A stretch of 64,000 nt of DNA from Halocalculus aciditolerans (GCF_014647475.1 NZ_BMPG01000001.1:1054001-1118000), one strand, 5' to 3'. Shown: positions 8,326 to 16,644, counted from the stretch's first letter. Made by a program: numbers and translations. The notes: a model not told the origin generated them from the letters alone.

Positions 8326-10083
8326 ATGGACTGGCAGTCGTCCCCGTTCGTCCTCCTGTCGTTCGGCGCGGCCGCGGCCGCGTTCATCTGGGGGGTCTAC
8401 GGCCTCGCCGTCCTGCGGCAGAGCGACCGGCGACACGTCCGGCCGTTCGTCGCGCTCTGCTTCGCCGTCACGGTCTGGGCGGGCGTCTACGCCGTCCAGC
8501 TCGCGAGCACGACGCTCGACGCGAAACTCCTCGCCTACGCGCTCTTACACGTCGGCGCGGTGTTCGTCCCGCCGGCGTGGCTGGTGTTCGCGCTGACGTA
8601 CGCCCGCCGCGACGCCTGGGTGCGCCCGTGGACGGTCGGCGCGCTCCTCGTCGTCCCGCTCGCGCTCCTCGTCGCGCTCCCGACGAACCCCTCCTCGCTC
8701 GCGCTCACCGGCGCGTCGCTCGAAACCCACGGCTCGCTCGTCGTCCTCGACACCGAGAGCGGGCCGCTCTACAGCCTCTTCCTCGCCTACGGCTACGTCG
8801 CCATCCTCGCCGGCGCGTGGCTCATCGTCCGACACGCCGTCCGCGCGACCGCGCCGCTCCGCCGGCAATCCCTCCTCCTCGCCGTCGGCGCGCTCGTCCC
8901 GCTCGCACTCAACGTCTTCGAGGTGCTCGACCTCCCGCCCGTCGCCGGCCTCGGCGTGAACCTCACGCCGGTCTCGCTCGCCGGCTCCGCCGTCCTCTTC
9001 GGCGTCGCCGTCTTCCGCTACCAGGCCCTCGACATCATCCCGGTCGCCTGGGACGTCGTGCTCGCACAGCTCCGCGACGGCGTCGTCGTCCTCGACGAAC
9101 GCGAGCGCGTCGTCGACCTGAACCCCGCCGCCGAACCCTTCCTCGGCCCCGCCGACCGCGTCCTCGGCGCGGACGCCGCAGACTGCCTCCCCGCCTACGA
9201 CGACCTGACGCGCGAACCGACACTCCGCACCGCGCTCAACGACGACGCCGAGCGCATCGTCCAACTCACGCGCTCCCCGCTCACCGCGCGCGGCGCGGCC
9301 TACGGCTGGGTCGTCCTCATTCAGGACGTCACCGACGGCGAGCGCGCCACCCGGAAGCTCGAACGCCAGAACACCCGCCTCGACGAGTTCGCGCGCATCG
9401 TCGCCCACGACCTCCGCACCCCGCTCACCGTCATCAACGGCTACACCGACCTCGCCGAACAGACCGGGGACCCAGCGCACTTCGACACCGTCCGCGCCAC
9501 CACCGACCGCATGAACGACTTCCTCGAAGAACTCCTCCTCCTCGCCCGGCAGGGCAAAACCGTCACCGACCTCGCCCCCGTCTCGCTCGCCGACGCCGCA
9601 CGCGCCGTCCACCGCGACATCGGTGGCGACGGCATCACCCTCGACGTCCGCACAGACGCCGTCGTCATGGCCGACCAGAACCGCCTCGAACAGGCCCTCG
9701 CCAACCTCTTCCGGAACGCCCGCGAGCACAACGACGACCCCGTCACCATCCACATCGACACCCTCAGCGAAACCGAGGCCTCACCGACCACCGGCACCTC
9801 GCCGTCTGACGAACCGGCTCGTACAGGGTTCTTCGTCGAGGACGACGGCTCCGGCATTCCCGAGTCGAAGCGGGAGTCGGCGTTCGACGTCGGGTTCTCG
9901 ACGCGCTCGGGCGGGTCCGGGTTCGGACTGACTATCGTCCGGGACATCGCGAGCGCCCACGGGTGGACGGTCGCGGTCGCGGAGGGGGCGACGGGCGGCG
10001 CGCGCTTCGCGTTCACGGACGTCGAGTTCGCGGACGGCGAGAATCCGGGGGTTGATACGGGAGGGCGGCGAGAACTATCGTAG
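8326..10083 (+). CDS. Membrane histidine kinase with 7-TM N-terminal sensor
   Basis: The 585-residue protein starts with seven hydrophobic segments in residues 6-235, typical of the histidine-kinase N-terminal 7TM region. A PAS-like stretch follows (LRDGVVVLDERERVVDLNPA, about 243-265). The H-box is ARIVAHDLRTPLTV (His361), the N-box LFRNAREHND, and the G-boxes DDGSGIP and GSGFGLTIV. Signals probably act at or within the membrane. The stop at 10083 is directly followed by the helicase ATG at 10084. No response regulator is adjacent. Confidence 0.93.
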   Translation: MDWQSSPFVLLSFGAAAAAFIWGVYGLAVLRQSDRRHVRPFVALCFAVTVWAGVYAVQLASTTLDAKLLAYALLHVGAVFVPPAWLVFALTYARRDAWVRPWTVGALLVVPLALLVALPTNPSSLALTGASLETHGSLVVLDTESGPLYSLFLAYGYVAILAGAWLIVRHAVRATAPLRRQSLLLAVGALVPLALNVFEVLDLPPVAGLGVNLTPVSLAGSAVLFGVAVFRYQALDIIPVAWDVVLAQLRDGVVVLDERERVVDLNPAAEPFLGPADRVLGADAADCLPAYDDLTREPTLRTALNDDAERIVQLTRSPLTARGAAYGWVVLIQDVTDGERATRKLERQNTRLDEFARIVAHDLRTPLTVINGYTDLAEQTGDPAHFDTVRATTDRMNDFLEELLLLARQGKTVTDLAPVSLADAARAVHRDIGGDGITLDVRTDAVVMADQNRLEQALANLFRNAREHNDDPVTIHIDTLSETEASPTTGTSPSDEPARTGFFVEDDGSGIPESKRESAFDVGFSTRSGGSGFGLTIVRDIASAHGWTVAVAEGATGGARFAFTDVEFADGENPGVDTGGRRELS

Positions 10084-12426
10084 ATGTCTGACGCCGCGAC
10101 GTCGCCGGAGTGGGGGGAGTTCTTCGGGTTCGACGAGCCCTACGAGAACCAGGCGGACGCCGTCGAGGCGGCGCTCGACGCGGCGCGCGACGGGGGCTTC
10201 CTCGCGATGGAGGGCCCGTGCGGGACGGGAAAGACGATGGCGGCGCTGACGGCGGGCGCGACCCTGGTTCGGGGGCCGAGCCAGTTCGAGCGCGTGCTCG
10301 TCGTGACGCCGGTGAAACAACAACTGGAGCAGTTCGTCGACGACCTCCGCACGATGAACGCCGGGCTCGACGACCCGCTCCGCGGCGTCTCGCTCGTGGG
10401 GAAGCGCGACCTCTGCCCGTACGGCCGCGAGGACCTCTTCGGCGAGCAGGGCGTAAACGACCGCTGTGAGGACCTTCGGGAGACCACGTCGGGGCTCGTC
10501 GAGGGCGGCGAGGGCCACGACGGTCAGCGCATCGAGGAGCTGACGAAGCTGCGCTCGGAGACGCCGGACGATCCGTGGTGGAACCCCGCGAGAGGGCGCG
10601 AGCTCGCGAAGTCGGCGCGCGCGGACGACCCGGAGACGCTCGCGAACAGCCTGTCGACGGCCGGCGCGGAGTCCCCGTACGTCCGCCACCAGCCGACCGC
10701 GCCCGCAGACCTCGCAGACGGCCAGGAGGACGTCGTGTTCTGCCCGTTCGAAGCCGACTGGTACGGCCGCGACAAAGGCTCGCCCGTCGACTTCTCCGTC
10801 GGAGCGCACTCCGTCGTGACGAGCGACGATTTCCTCCCCGCGGCCGTCGAGGCCGGCACCTGCCCGCACCGCGTTCAGTCCGTCCTCTTAGAGCACGCGG
10901 ACGTCGTCGTCGGGAACTACAACCACCTCTTCGACGCCGACACGCGCCCGCTCCTCGAAGGCCTCCTCGACGAGTCGACGTTCGTCGTCGTCGACGAAGC
11001 CCACCGCATCGAGGAGCGCGTCCGCGGCCTCCTCTCCGACCGCGTCGGCCGCTCGACCCTCGTTCGCGCGCGAAACGACCTCTCCGAACTCGTCCGCCAG
11101 GCGAACCAGTCGAAGCAGGCGAAAGCCGAAGTCCAAGAGGAGCTCGCGGGCCGCGACGTGCGCCTCCAGGACGTGAAGGCCGCACGGGATTTCTACGCGG
11201 ACGTGACGCGGTGGCTGGACGAGCGCGTCGAGGAGCACCTCGCGGCGTTCGACGAGTACCCGGAGGAGGACGTGGAGATCCCGCTGCGAGAACCCGAAGT
11301 GGTCGCGCCCGACGAGCTGACGCGGTGGGCGGAAGGCGAAGGGCACACGGGCGGGCTGTGGCGCGCGCTCGCCGCGGTCGGCGGCGCGGTCGAGGAAGCC
11401 CTCGGCGACGACCGGAACTGCGTCTGCGCGGCCGTCGGCGTCATCATGGGGCGGTGGTGGGAGCGCGGCCACGCGACCTACTTCCGCGAAATCGAACTCG
11501 AACACTCGCCGGGCGACGTCGGCGAAGCCCGCGCGTACCTCGGGACGTACAACCCCGGGCTCGTCCAGTACAACTGCATGCCGGCGCGCGAAGTCGCCGG
11601 CGTCCTCGGCGAGCTCGGCGGCGGCGTCCTGATGAGCGCGACCCTCGAACCCATCGACGTCTTCCGAGCGGTGACGGGCCTCGACCGGCTCGCGAACGGC
11701 GACGAGCCGCGGCCCGTCATCGAACGGACGTACGACCTCCCGTTCCCCGAGGAGAACCGCGCGTCCTTCACGGTGGACGCGACGGCGTTCACGGCGCGGA
11801 ACCGCGGCGACCCCGGCGAGGACACGCGGACGCGCGGCGAGTACGAACAGGTCTTACGTACCGTCGCGCGCTCCCCCGGGAACGTCCTCGTCTGCATGCC
11901 GAACTACCGGGAGGCCGCGTGGGCCGCCGACTACCTCCGTGGCGTCGTCGAGAAGCCGGTGCTCGTCGACGAGTCGTCGTCGAACGAGGCGACGGACGAC
12001 CTGAAAGACCGGTTCTTCCGCGGTCCCGGGAAGGTCCTCGTCACCTCCACGAGAGGGACGCTCACCGAGGGTGTGGACTACGACGGCGACAAGCTCGCGG
12101 CGTGCTGCGTCGTCGGCGTCCCCCTCGTCAAGATCGGGTCGCCGCGCGTCCGCGCGACCCGGCGGGCGTACGGCGACGCGTTCGGCGAGGACAACGCCTT
12201 CGAGTACGCGCTCACCGTCCCCGCCGTCCGGCGCGCGCGGCAGGCCATCGGGCGCGTCATCCGCGGCGCGGACGAACGCGGCGTGCGCGTGCTCGCCGGC
12301 GGTCGGTACGTCAAGGGCGCGCCGCGCTCCGTCTACCCCTACCTCGGCCCGGAAGAACGCGCGGAGTTCGTGCGGATGACGCCGGAGTTCCTCGGCGCGC
12401 AGATCGACGCCTTCTGGGACGAGTAG
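10084..12426 (+). CDS. Rad3/XPD-type superfamily 2 DNA helicase
   Basis: The 780-residue protein carries the XPD/DinG helicase motifs: Walker A GPCGTGKTMAA near residue 42, a DEAH box (VVVDEAHRI), MSATLEP, LVTSTRGTLTEGVD, and motif VI QAIGRVIRG. Four Cys residues lie in a spread pattern (RDLCPYG, RCEDL, VFCPFE, GTCPHR) between motifs I and II, as expected for the iron-sulfur cluster domain. The family unwinds DNA 5'-3' and acts in repair. The start ATG directly follows the histidine-kinase stop, so the two may be cotranscribed, though a functional link is not evident. Confidence 0.93.
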   Translation: MSDAATSPEWGEFFGFDEPYENQADAVEAALDAARDGGFLAMEGPCGTGKTMAALTAGATLVRGPSQFERVLVVTPVKQQLEQFVDDLRTMNAGLDDPLRGVSLVGKRDLCPYGREDLFGEQGVNDRCEDLRETTSGLVEGGEGHDGQRIEELTKLRSETPDDPWWNPARGRELAKSARADDPETLANSLSTAGAESPYVRHQPTAPADLADGQEDVVFCPFEADWYGRDKGSPVDFSVGAHSVVTSDDFLPAAVEAGTCPHRVQSVLLEHADVVVGNYNHLFDADTRPLLEGLLDESTFVVVDEAHRIEERVRGLLSDRVGRSTLVRARNDLSELVRQANQSKQAKAEVQEELAGRDVRLQDVKAARDFYADVTRWLDERVEEHLAAFDEYPEEDVEIPLREPEVVAPDELTRWAEGEGHTGGLWRALAAVGGAVEEALGDDRNCVCAAVGVIMGRWWERGHATYFREIELEHSPGDVGEARAYLGTYNPGLVQYNCMPAREVAGVLGELGGGVLMSATLEPIDVFRAVTGLDRLANGDEPRPVIERTYDLPFPEENRASFTVDATAFTARNRGDPGEDTRTRGEYEQVLRTVARSPGNVLVCMPNYREAAWAADYLRGVVEKPVLVDESSSNEATDDLKDRFFRGPGKVLVTSTRGTLTEGVDYDGDKLAACCVVGVPLVKIGSPRVRATRRAYGDAFGEDNAFEYALTVPAVRRARQAIGRVIRGADERGVRVLAGGRYVKGAPRSVYPYLGPEERAEFVRMTPEFLGAQIDAFWDE

Positions 12427-12449
12427 GGAATTTTCGCGTCGGTGGATGA

Positions 12450-12457
12450 GTTTATAG
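12450..12457 (+). promoter_or_regulatory. TATA-like box for the HEWD-type small protein
   Basis: The sequence gtttatag lies 25-32 bases before the ATG at 12482, predicting a leaderless mRNA separate from the helicase. Confidence 0.5.
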
Positions 12458-12481
12458 GGGTGAAGGTACTCAAGAACGAGT

Positions 12482-12646
12482 ATGAGTGTAATTCGCACGC
12501 CGTCCGAGCGGTCCTGCGTACAGTGCGGCCGAGACGAGCGATGGAACCCGGACCAGGGAAGTTGGGAGGTCGCCGCGGAGACCGGAAGCGTTCGGTGCAT
12601 CCACGACTGGGACATCACGGGTTCGTTCACGCCCGTCGAACGATAG
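12482..12646 (+). CDS. Small zinc-binding protein of the HEWD type
   Basis: This 54-residue protein has a CxxC pair (CVQCGRDERW, Cys12 and Cys15) and ends with CIHDWDITGSFTP, matching the short haloarchaeal HEWD family, where HEWD is HDWD here. A third Cys (39) and the following His could complete a zinc site. Such micro-proteins are common in haloarchaea and mostly of unknown role. A strong TATA-like box stands before it. Confidence 0.75.
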   Translation: MSVIRTPSERSCVQCGRDERWNPDQGSWEVAAETGSVRCIHDWDITGSFTPVER

Positions 12647-12659
12647 GTTTCTCTCCTTT
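12647..12659 (+). terminator. T-rich intergenic gap between convergent genes
   Basis: The 13-base gap reads gtttctctccttt and separates the HEWD-type gene from the convergent winged-helix gene. Pyrimidine- and T-rich stretches act as archaeal terminators; no hairpin is seen. Confidence 0.35.
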
Positions 12660-12911
12660 TCAGGCTTCGACGCGCTCACGCCCGGGAGCGGCCGCGCCGT
12701 CCGCCTCGACGGTGTAGGTGTCGCCGTCGTGTTCGACGAGGTCGTGCTTCCGGAGCGTCTTGAGGACGCTGAGGAGCGTTATCTGCGGGATGTCGAGCGA
12801 GCGCTTCGCGTCGGTGAGCGACGCGCCGCCGTTCGTCGCGAGGTAGAGGTAGACGAGTTTCGCGTTCGGCGAGTCGACGCTTGCGGGGATTCGAGTAGCC
12901 GTTGAGTGCAT
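12660..12911 (-). CDS. MarR/TrmB-like winged-helix protein
   Basis: The ATG at 12911 (MHSTATRIPASVDSPNAKL) gives 83 residues; a longer frame to 12938 runs into the promoter. The body is a single winged helix: AKLVYLYLATNGGASLTDAKRSLD, the recognition helix TLLSVLKTLRKHDLV, and the wing EHDGDTYTVEA. It is probably a DNA-binding regulator; the target and ligand are unknown. A possible TATA-like stretch (agatttatgg on the minus strand) lies near 12938. Confidence 0.85.
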   Translation of the reverse strand: MHSTATRIPASVDSPNAKLVYLYLATNGGASLTDAKRSLDIPQITLLSVLKTLRKHDLVEHDGDTYTVEADGAAAPGRERVEA

Positions 12912-13004
12912 ACTCGCCCACAACCATTCGACGACCATAAATCTGGGCTACGACAATAGTCGAAATCCACGGGGTTGAAGCGGCTCGACGGCCCCCATTC
13001 AGGT

Positions 13005-13499
13005 GTGCCCCGGCGACACGACACCCTCGACCGCCACCCGACGCCCGGCGGCGGGAACTCCCTCAGCCACTGGCCGGACGCCCGCCACCCGCTCCGCGTC
13101 GCCTACAACTACGCCCTCATCGTGCTCGCGCGCCACTGCCCGAGCCTCACGGTGAAGAACTGGCTCTACCGGCGACTCGGCATGACCGTCGAGGCCGGCG
13201 CGACCGTCGGCCTCGAAGCGACGCCCGACGTCTTCTGGCCGGACCTCGTCACCGTCCGCGCGGACGCCATCGTCGGCTACGACGCCACCCTCCTCTGCCA
13301 CGAGTTCCTCCAGGACGAATACCGGACGGGCGAGGTCGAAATCGGCGAGCGCGCGATGGTCGGCGCGGGGGCAATCGTCCTCCCCGGCGTCACCGTCGGC
13401 GCGGACGCACAGGTCGCCGCGAACTCCCTCGTCACCGAAGACGTGCCCGAGGGAACGACGGTCGCCGGCGTCCCCGCGGAGCCGATAGAACGAGACTGA
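13005..13499 (+). CDS. Left-handed beta-helix acyltransferase
   Basis: The GTG at 13005 gives 164 residues; a TTG at 12975 is possible but weaker. An N-terminal amphipathic region (YNYALIVLARHCPSLTVKNW) precedes hexapeptide repeats: GATVGLEATPDVFWPDLVTV, GDR-like IGERAMVGAGAIVLPGVTVG and ADAQVAANSLVTEDVPEGTT, ending with VAGVPAEP, the classic end of hexapeptide acetyltransferases. It probably transfers an acetyl or other acyl group to a sugar or small molecule; the acceptor is unknown. Confidence 0.88.
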   Translation: MPRRHDTLDRHPTPGGGNSLSHWPDARHPLRVAYNYALIVLARHCPSLTVKNWLYRRLGMTVEAGATVGLEATPDVFWPDLVTVRADAIVGYDATLLCHEFLQDEYRTGEVEIGERAMVGAGAIVLPGVTVGADAQVAANSLVTEDVPEGTTVAGVPAEPIERD

Positions 13500-13511
13500 G
13501 TCCGAGGCCGA

Positions 13512-13530
13512 GTCGTCTGTCGAACCCGGC
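13512..13530 (+). repeat. Dispersed motif gtcgtctgtcgaacccggc
   Basis: This copy lies 13 bases after the acyltransferase stop, in the gap before the convergent mscS gene. It shares the core tctgtcgaacc with 6791-6808 and the minus-strand array at 2343-2441. Confidence 0.55.
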
Positions 13531-13541
13531 TCACACTGCTT

Positions 13542-14315
13542 CTACTCCCGGACGAGCGTCGCGCCGCGCCGCATCACGAGGTGGTTCGGGACGAGATACT
13601 CGCGGCCGTCCTCCTCGATACGCGTCACGAAGACGTCGACCTCCTGAACGATGCCTTCGTGGTCGCCGACGGCGACGCGGTCGCCGATGCCGTACGGCTG
13701 GCTGAGGAGGAGGTAGACGCCGGCCGCGGCCGCCGCGAGGAGGTCGCGGGTCGCCGCGACGCCGAAGACGATGACGGCGACGGCGTACGCGCCGAACAGC
13801 ACGATGAGCGCGTCCGTCGCGACGCCGAGCTGGCCGAGGGAGACGAGGGAGGCGACGAAGACGATGCTCCACTTCACGGCGCGCGGCACGACGTTGATCT
13901 CGGGGACTTTCACGCCGCGCAGTCGCTCGGAGACGAGGAGTTCCGCCTTATCCGAGACGACGAGACCGACGACGAACACGGCGACGGCGACGACGACGCG
14001 CGGGAGGAGGATGCCGGCCTGCGCCCAGAGAAGCTGCGTCGGCACGACTTCGGCGATCTGGAGGGCGATGAGGGCGGCGACGAGATAGATGAACCACGAA
14101 CTCGCGCGCGCCATCACCTGTACGGTCGTCGTGCCGAGGCGGCGCGCCGACCGCTCCACGCTCGTCCCCTCGACGGCCGACGGAATCCCCGCGGCGCGCA
14201 GGACGCGTTCGTTCACTCGCCCGACGAGGTAGCCCGTCACGAGGCCGACGAAGAGCACGGCGAGCGCGACGACGTACCGGAAGTTCTCGCCCGTCACGCC
14301 CTGGACGTCGAACAT
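13542..14315 (-). CDS. MscS-family mechanosensitive channel
   Basis: The 257-residue protein has hydrophobic segments near residues 12-33, 72-90, 101-120, 148-165 and 168-185, followed by the MscS beta-domain signature LSQPYGIGDRVAVGDHEGIVQEVDV and EYLVPNHLVM, written here in part. It is shorter than many MscS proteins and ends shortly after the beta domain. The ATG overlaps the stop of dacZ (TAATG). c-di-AMP controls osmolyte and ion transport in many prokaryotes, so pairing with the c-di-AMP synthase suggests a role in osmotic homeostasis. Confidence 0.9.
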   Translation of the reverse strand: MFDVQGVTGENFRYVVALAVLFVGLVTGYLVGRVNERVLRAAGIPSAVEGTSVERSARRLGTTTVQVMARASSWFIYLVAALIALQIAEVVPTQLLWAQAGILLPRVVVAVAVFVVGLVVSDKAELLVSERLRGVKVPEINVVPRAVKWSIVFVASLVSLGQLGVATDALIVLFGAYAVAVIVFGVAATRDLLAAAAAGVYLLLSQPYGIGDRVAVGDHEGIVQEVDVFVTRIEEDGREYLVPNHLVMRRGATLVRE

Positions 14316-15127
14316 TAGAACCCCTCCGGATCCAACTCCAGCACGAGTTCACCGCCCTTGAACGCGCGCACCAGCCCGTCGGACTCGGAGAGAACGACGG
14401 CAATCGCGTTCGTATCTCGCGTCACCGCGCCCGCCGCCATGTGCCGCGTCCCCAGCCCCTTCGGGATGTCGACGCCCTCGGCGGACGCCTCGAGGTAGCG
14501 GTACGCGGACACGATTTTCCCCGCGTCGCTGATGACGAACGCGCCGTCCAGCCGGCTGAACTCCTTCAACATCACGTTCACGATGGGGTCGCCGACGTGC
14601 ACGTGGCTCTTCTCGAAGGGGTTGTAGGAGAGCGGGCGGGACTTGTTCATCACCTTCCCCGCGTCGCCGACGACGAACAGTGCCCCGACCGGCTTCCCCT
14701 TCTGACCCTTCTTCCCCAGCTCGATGACCACGTCGAGGACGTCCCGGATGACCGCCGGGTCCGCCCGCGAGTTCACGAAGAGGTCGTAGACGCCCGAATG
14801 GCGGTCCTCGTCGGCGCGAACCCGCGACACCGTATCGATGTCGTCGCCGAACACGCGCGCCGCACACGCCAAGATGTCCCCGTCAGACACGAAGCCGTTA
14901 TCGAGCGCGCCCTCGATCCCGAACCGCACGCGCTCGGTCAGCTCGTCGAACTCCAGCGGGAGCTCCACGAACTGCTCTGCATCCACGCTGTTCTCCTTCG
15001 CGACGACGACGAGCTCGACGCCGTCGACCGCCGCCGCGCGCTCGTGGTACGAGCTACTCGGAGAGAACAACATCAGCGCATCGACATCGGAGACGATGTC
15101 ACCCACCAGTTCCCGCGGCTCAGTCAT
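14315..15127 (-). CDS. dacZ: Diadenylate cyclase DacZ (c-di-AMP synthase)
   Basis: The 270-residue protein has an N-terminal pyruvate-kinase-like domain and a C-terminal DisA_N (DAC) domain. The DAC motifs are DGA at 194-196 and GTRHMAAGAVTRDT from 226. The canonical RHR triad residue is Met here (RHM). The enzyme condenses two ATP to cyclic di-AMP; the Haloferax orthologue is known to make c-di-AMP. The mscS gene overlaps its stop codon, forming a two-gene operon. Confidence 0.93.
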   Translation of the reverse strand: MTEPRELVGDIVSDVDALMLFSPSSSYHERAAAVDGVELVVVAKENSVDAEQFVELPLEFDELTERVRFGIEGALDNGFVSDGDILACAARVFGDDIDTVSRVRADEDRHSGVYDLFVNSRADPAVIRDVLDVVIELGKKGQKGKPVGALFVVGDAGKVMNKSRPLSYNPFEKSHVHVGDPIVNVMLKEFSRLDGAFVISDAGKIVSAYRYLEASAEGVDIPKGLGTRHMAAGAVTRDTNAIAVVLSESDGLVRAFKGGELVLELDPEGF

Positions 15128-15375
15128 TACTCAAACCGACCAGTGCACCCGGCAAAAGGGTTGTGCCACCCTCACACCTCGACTCACCGAGACACACCAC
15201 TGCTCGTGACCTCGACGCGCCCCGAAAACCACCGGCTCGACCCGATTCCAGTCACCGCTGGAACGACCGCCGTGCATTTTTCTACCCGAAGCAATACCAG
15301 AATTACCTAACCAGTAACGCGCGGTCGTGACGGCGACCCGCGACGATAGGTACACACCATACGAGGGGGTACGTA
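15128..15375. other. Divergent intergenic region between dacZ and the ArsR-like gene
   Basis: There is no gene. On the minus strand, acccttttgcc near 15,150-15,160 could be the dacZ promoter. On the plus strand, aattacctaac near 15,300 is a weaker TATA candidate for the ArsR-like gene. No repeats are evident. Confidence 0.3.
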
Positions 15376-15753
15376 GTGGCGAACGAATGGCAACCAAACG
15401 ACATCTTCGACATCCTCGGCGACGAACGCGTCCAGGCAATCCTCCAGCTCACCGCCCGCCGCTCGATGTCGGCCACCGAACTCATCGACGAACTCGACGC
15501 CAGTAGCTCCTCCATCTACCGACGCATCTCCGTCCTCACCGAGCGCAACCTCCTCCACGAACGCAACTCCGTCGAACGCGACGGCAACCACTACAACGTC
15601 TACCAGCCCAACTTCGACCACGCCACCATCCGCCTCGACGACACCGGCCTCTCCGTCGCCGTCTACGACGACGGCGACCTCACCTACACCGAACCCACCA
15701 CCGACCGCGCGCTCACCGACAGTCCACCGAACGATGGCCTCGCTCACGATTGA
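15376..15753 (+). CDS. ArsR-like winged-helix regulator
   Basis: A GTG start gives 125 residues. The N-terminal two-thirds is an ArsR-type winged helix: NDIFDILGDERVQAILQLTA, SATELIDELDASSSSIYRRI as the helix-turn-helix, and HERNSVERDGNHYNVYQPNF as the wing. The C-terminal part is short and strand-rich. It is a probable transcription factor with unknown target. The next small gene overlaps its 3' end by 20 bases. Confidence 0.85.
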   Translation: MANEWQPNDIFDILGDERVQAILQLTARRSMSATELIDELDASSSSIYRRISVLTERNLLHERNSVERDGNHYNVYQPNFDHATIRLDDTGLSVAVYDDGDLTYTEPTTDRALTDSPPNDGLAHD

Positions 15754-15943
15754 CTGCCCCTGCGGCGAACGACTCGACACCGACGACGCCGACGAACTCG
15801 ACGGCATCACCCACTGCGACTGCGGCGCGACCTACGTCTACGCACTCACCCAACTCCGCGCCGGCGACCCCACCGACGACGCCCGCCACACCGACGACGC
15901 CCGTCCTGCCAACGACGCTCGCCCTACTGCCGAAGACGACTGA
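15734..15943 (+). CDS. Small zinc-ribbon-like protein
   Basis: The 69-residue protein has two closely spaced Cys pairs, CPCGERL (Cys8 and Cys10) and CDCGATY (Cys28 and Cys30), suggesting a small zinc ribbon. The rest is a low-complexity tail with DDARHTDDAR and DDARPANDAR repeats. It overlaps the end of the ArsR-like gene by 20 bases, consistent with a two-gene operon. The function is unknown. Confidence 0.65.
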   Translation: MASLTIDCPCGERLDTDDADELDGITHCDCGATYVYALTQLRAGDPTDDARHTDDARPANDARPTAEDD

Positions 15944-16121
15944 CCGCACGCCGCCCGAACCGCGACGACACAACCGGATTTGAACGATGAGCGCTTTCAC
16001 TCCGTACTCTGGCGTTCCTCACGTCCGTTCGTCACGCCAGACCACGGTCGCAAATCGGAGATTTACCCCCTGCTTCGAATCCGCTCGGTGATTCTCTCGC
16101 TCGCTACGCTCGCGCAGAAAA
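15944..16121. other. Possible tRNA-end relic region
   Basis: No gene is seen. The 13-mer accggatttgaac occurs at about 15973 and again inside the tRNA-Leu T-arm at about 16130. A GAGCG-type palindromic tract (ctcgctcgctacgctcgcgc) stands next to the tRNA 3' end. This could be a relic of element insertion at the tRNA, but the shared segment is short. Confidence 0.35.
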
Positions 16122-16205
16122 TGCACGGGACCGGATTTGAACCGGCGGACCCCTACGGGATAGCGTCCTAAGCGCTACGCCGTTTCCAGGCTTGGCTACC
16201 CGTGC
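16122..16205 (-). tRNA. tRNA-Leu (anticodon UAG)
   Basis: The 84-base tRNA folds with a seven-pair acceptor stem (gcacggg with cccgtgc) and discriminator A. The anticodon stem is tagcg/cgcta with loop cttagga, giving anticodon TAG. The long variable arm is typical of class II Leu tRNA, and the T-arm is ccggttcaaatccgg. No intron is seen and CCA is not encoded. A minus-strand box, gttaac at about 30 bases upstream, could be its promoter. Confidence 0.95.
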
Positions 16206-16256
16206 GCGAGTAGGGGTAGCCGACTGGCCGAGTTAACGGTGTCGCTCCCGCCGTGG

Positions 16257-16266
16257 GTTTAAGTAC
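16257..16266 (+). promoter_or_regulatory. TATA-like box for the mini-TFB gene
   Basis: The sequence ggtttaagta lies 22-31 bases before the ATG at 16288. Its complement reads tacttaaacc and is near the tRNA-Leu upstream region, so the site could serve both directions. Confidence 0.45.
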
Positions 16267-16287
16267 GAAACCGACGGAGTGAGTGGT

Positions 16288-16596
16288 ATGTATCGAGCCG
16301 GTGACCAGGTCGATCAGGGCGAGTGGCTGGCGGAGTTGGAGGCGGTCGCGGAGCGGCTGGACCTCGACGCGGAGGCGCGCTCGACGGCGCAGGACCTCTT
16401 CCTCTCCCAGCTCCCCGACGAGGACCGGTCGAAGCGCGCGGTGCTCGCAGCGAGCGTGTACGCGGCGGCGCTGCTCGTCGGCGACCAGCGCGCGCAGACC
16501 GAGGTCGCCGACGCCGCCGACGTCTCCCGGCTCTCCATCCAGAGCCGGTGGAAGGACCTCCTCGACGGCGCGGGGTTCCGCACGCCCGACTGGTAA
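16288..16596 (+). CDS. TFB-like protein with a single cyclin fold
   Basis: The ATG at 16288 gives 102 residues; an upstream GTG at 16279 is possible. The sequence resembles one cyclin repeat of transcription factor B: LEAVAERLDLDAEARSTAQD, AVLAASVYAAALLVGDQRAQ and TEVADAADVSRLSIQSRWKD. The N-terminal zinc ribbon, the linker and the second cyclin repeat of a full TFB are absent. It may modulate transcription or bind DNA by itself, but this is inference. The TATA-like box before it is strong. Confidence 0.8.
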   Translation: MYRAGDQVDQGEWLAELEAVAERLDLDAEARSTAQDLFLSQLPDEDRSKRAVLAASVYAAALLVGDQRAQTEVADAADVSRLSIQSRWKDLLDGAGFRTPDW

Positions 16597-16644
16597 CACG
16601 AGCGAAACACGACGCGGCGCAGCGGGTCCGATTCGACAGCCGAA

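Noticed and set aside
10575-12449. A 624-codon plus-strand open frame inside the helicase gene
   Set aside because: Arg-rich shadow of the Rad3/XPD-type helicase frame.
15980-16171. A 63-codon open frame overlapping tRNA-Leu
   Set aside because: It runs through the tRNA gene in antisense and has no family features; a common false call near haloarchaeal tRNAs.
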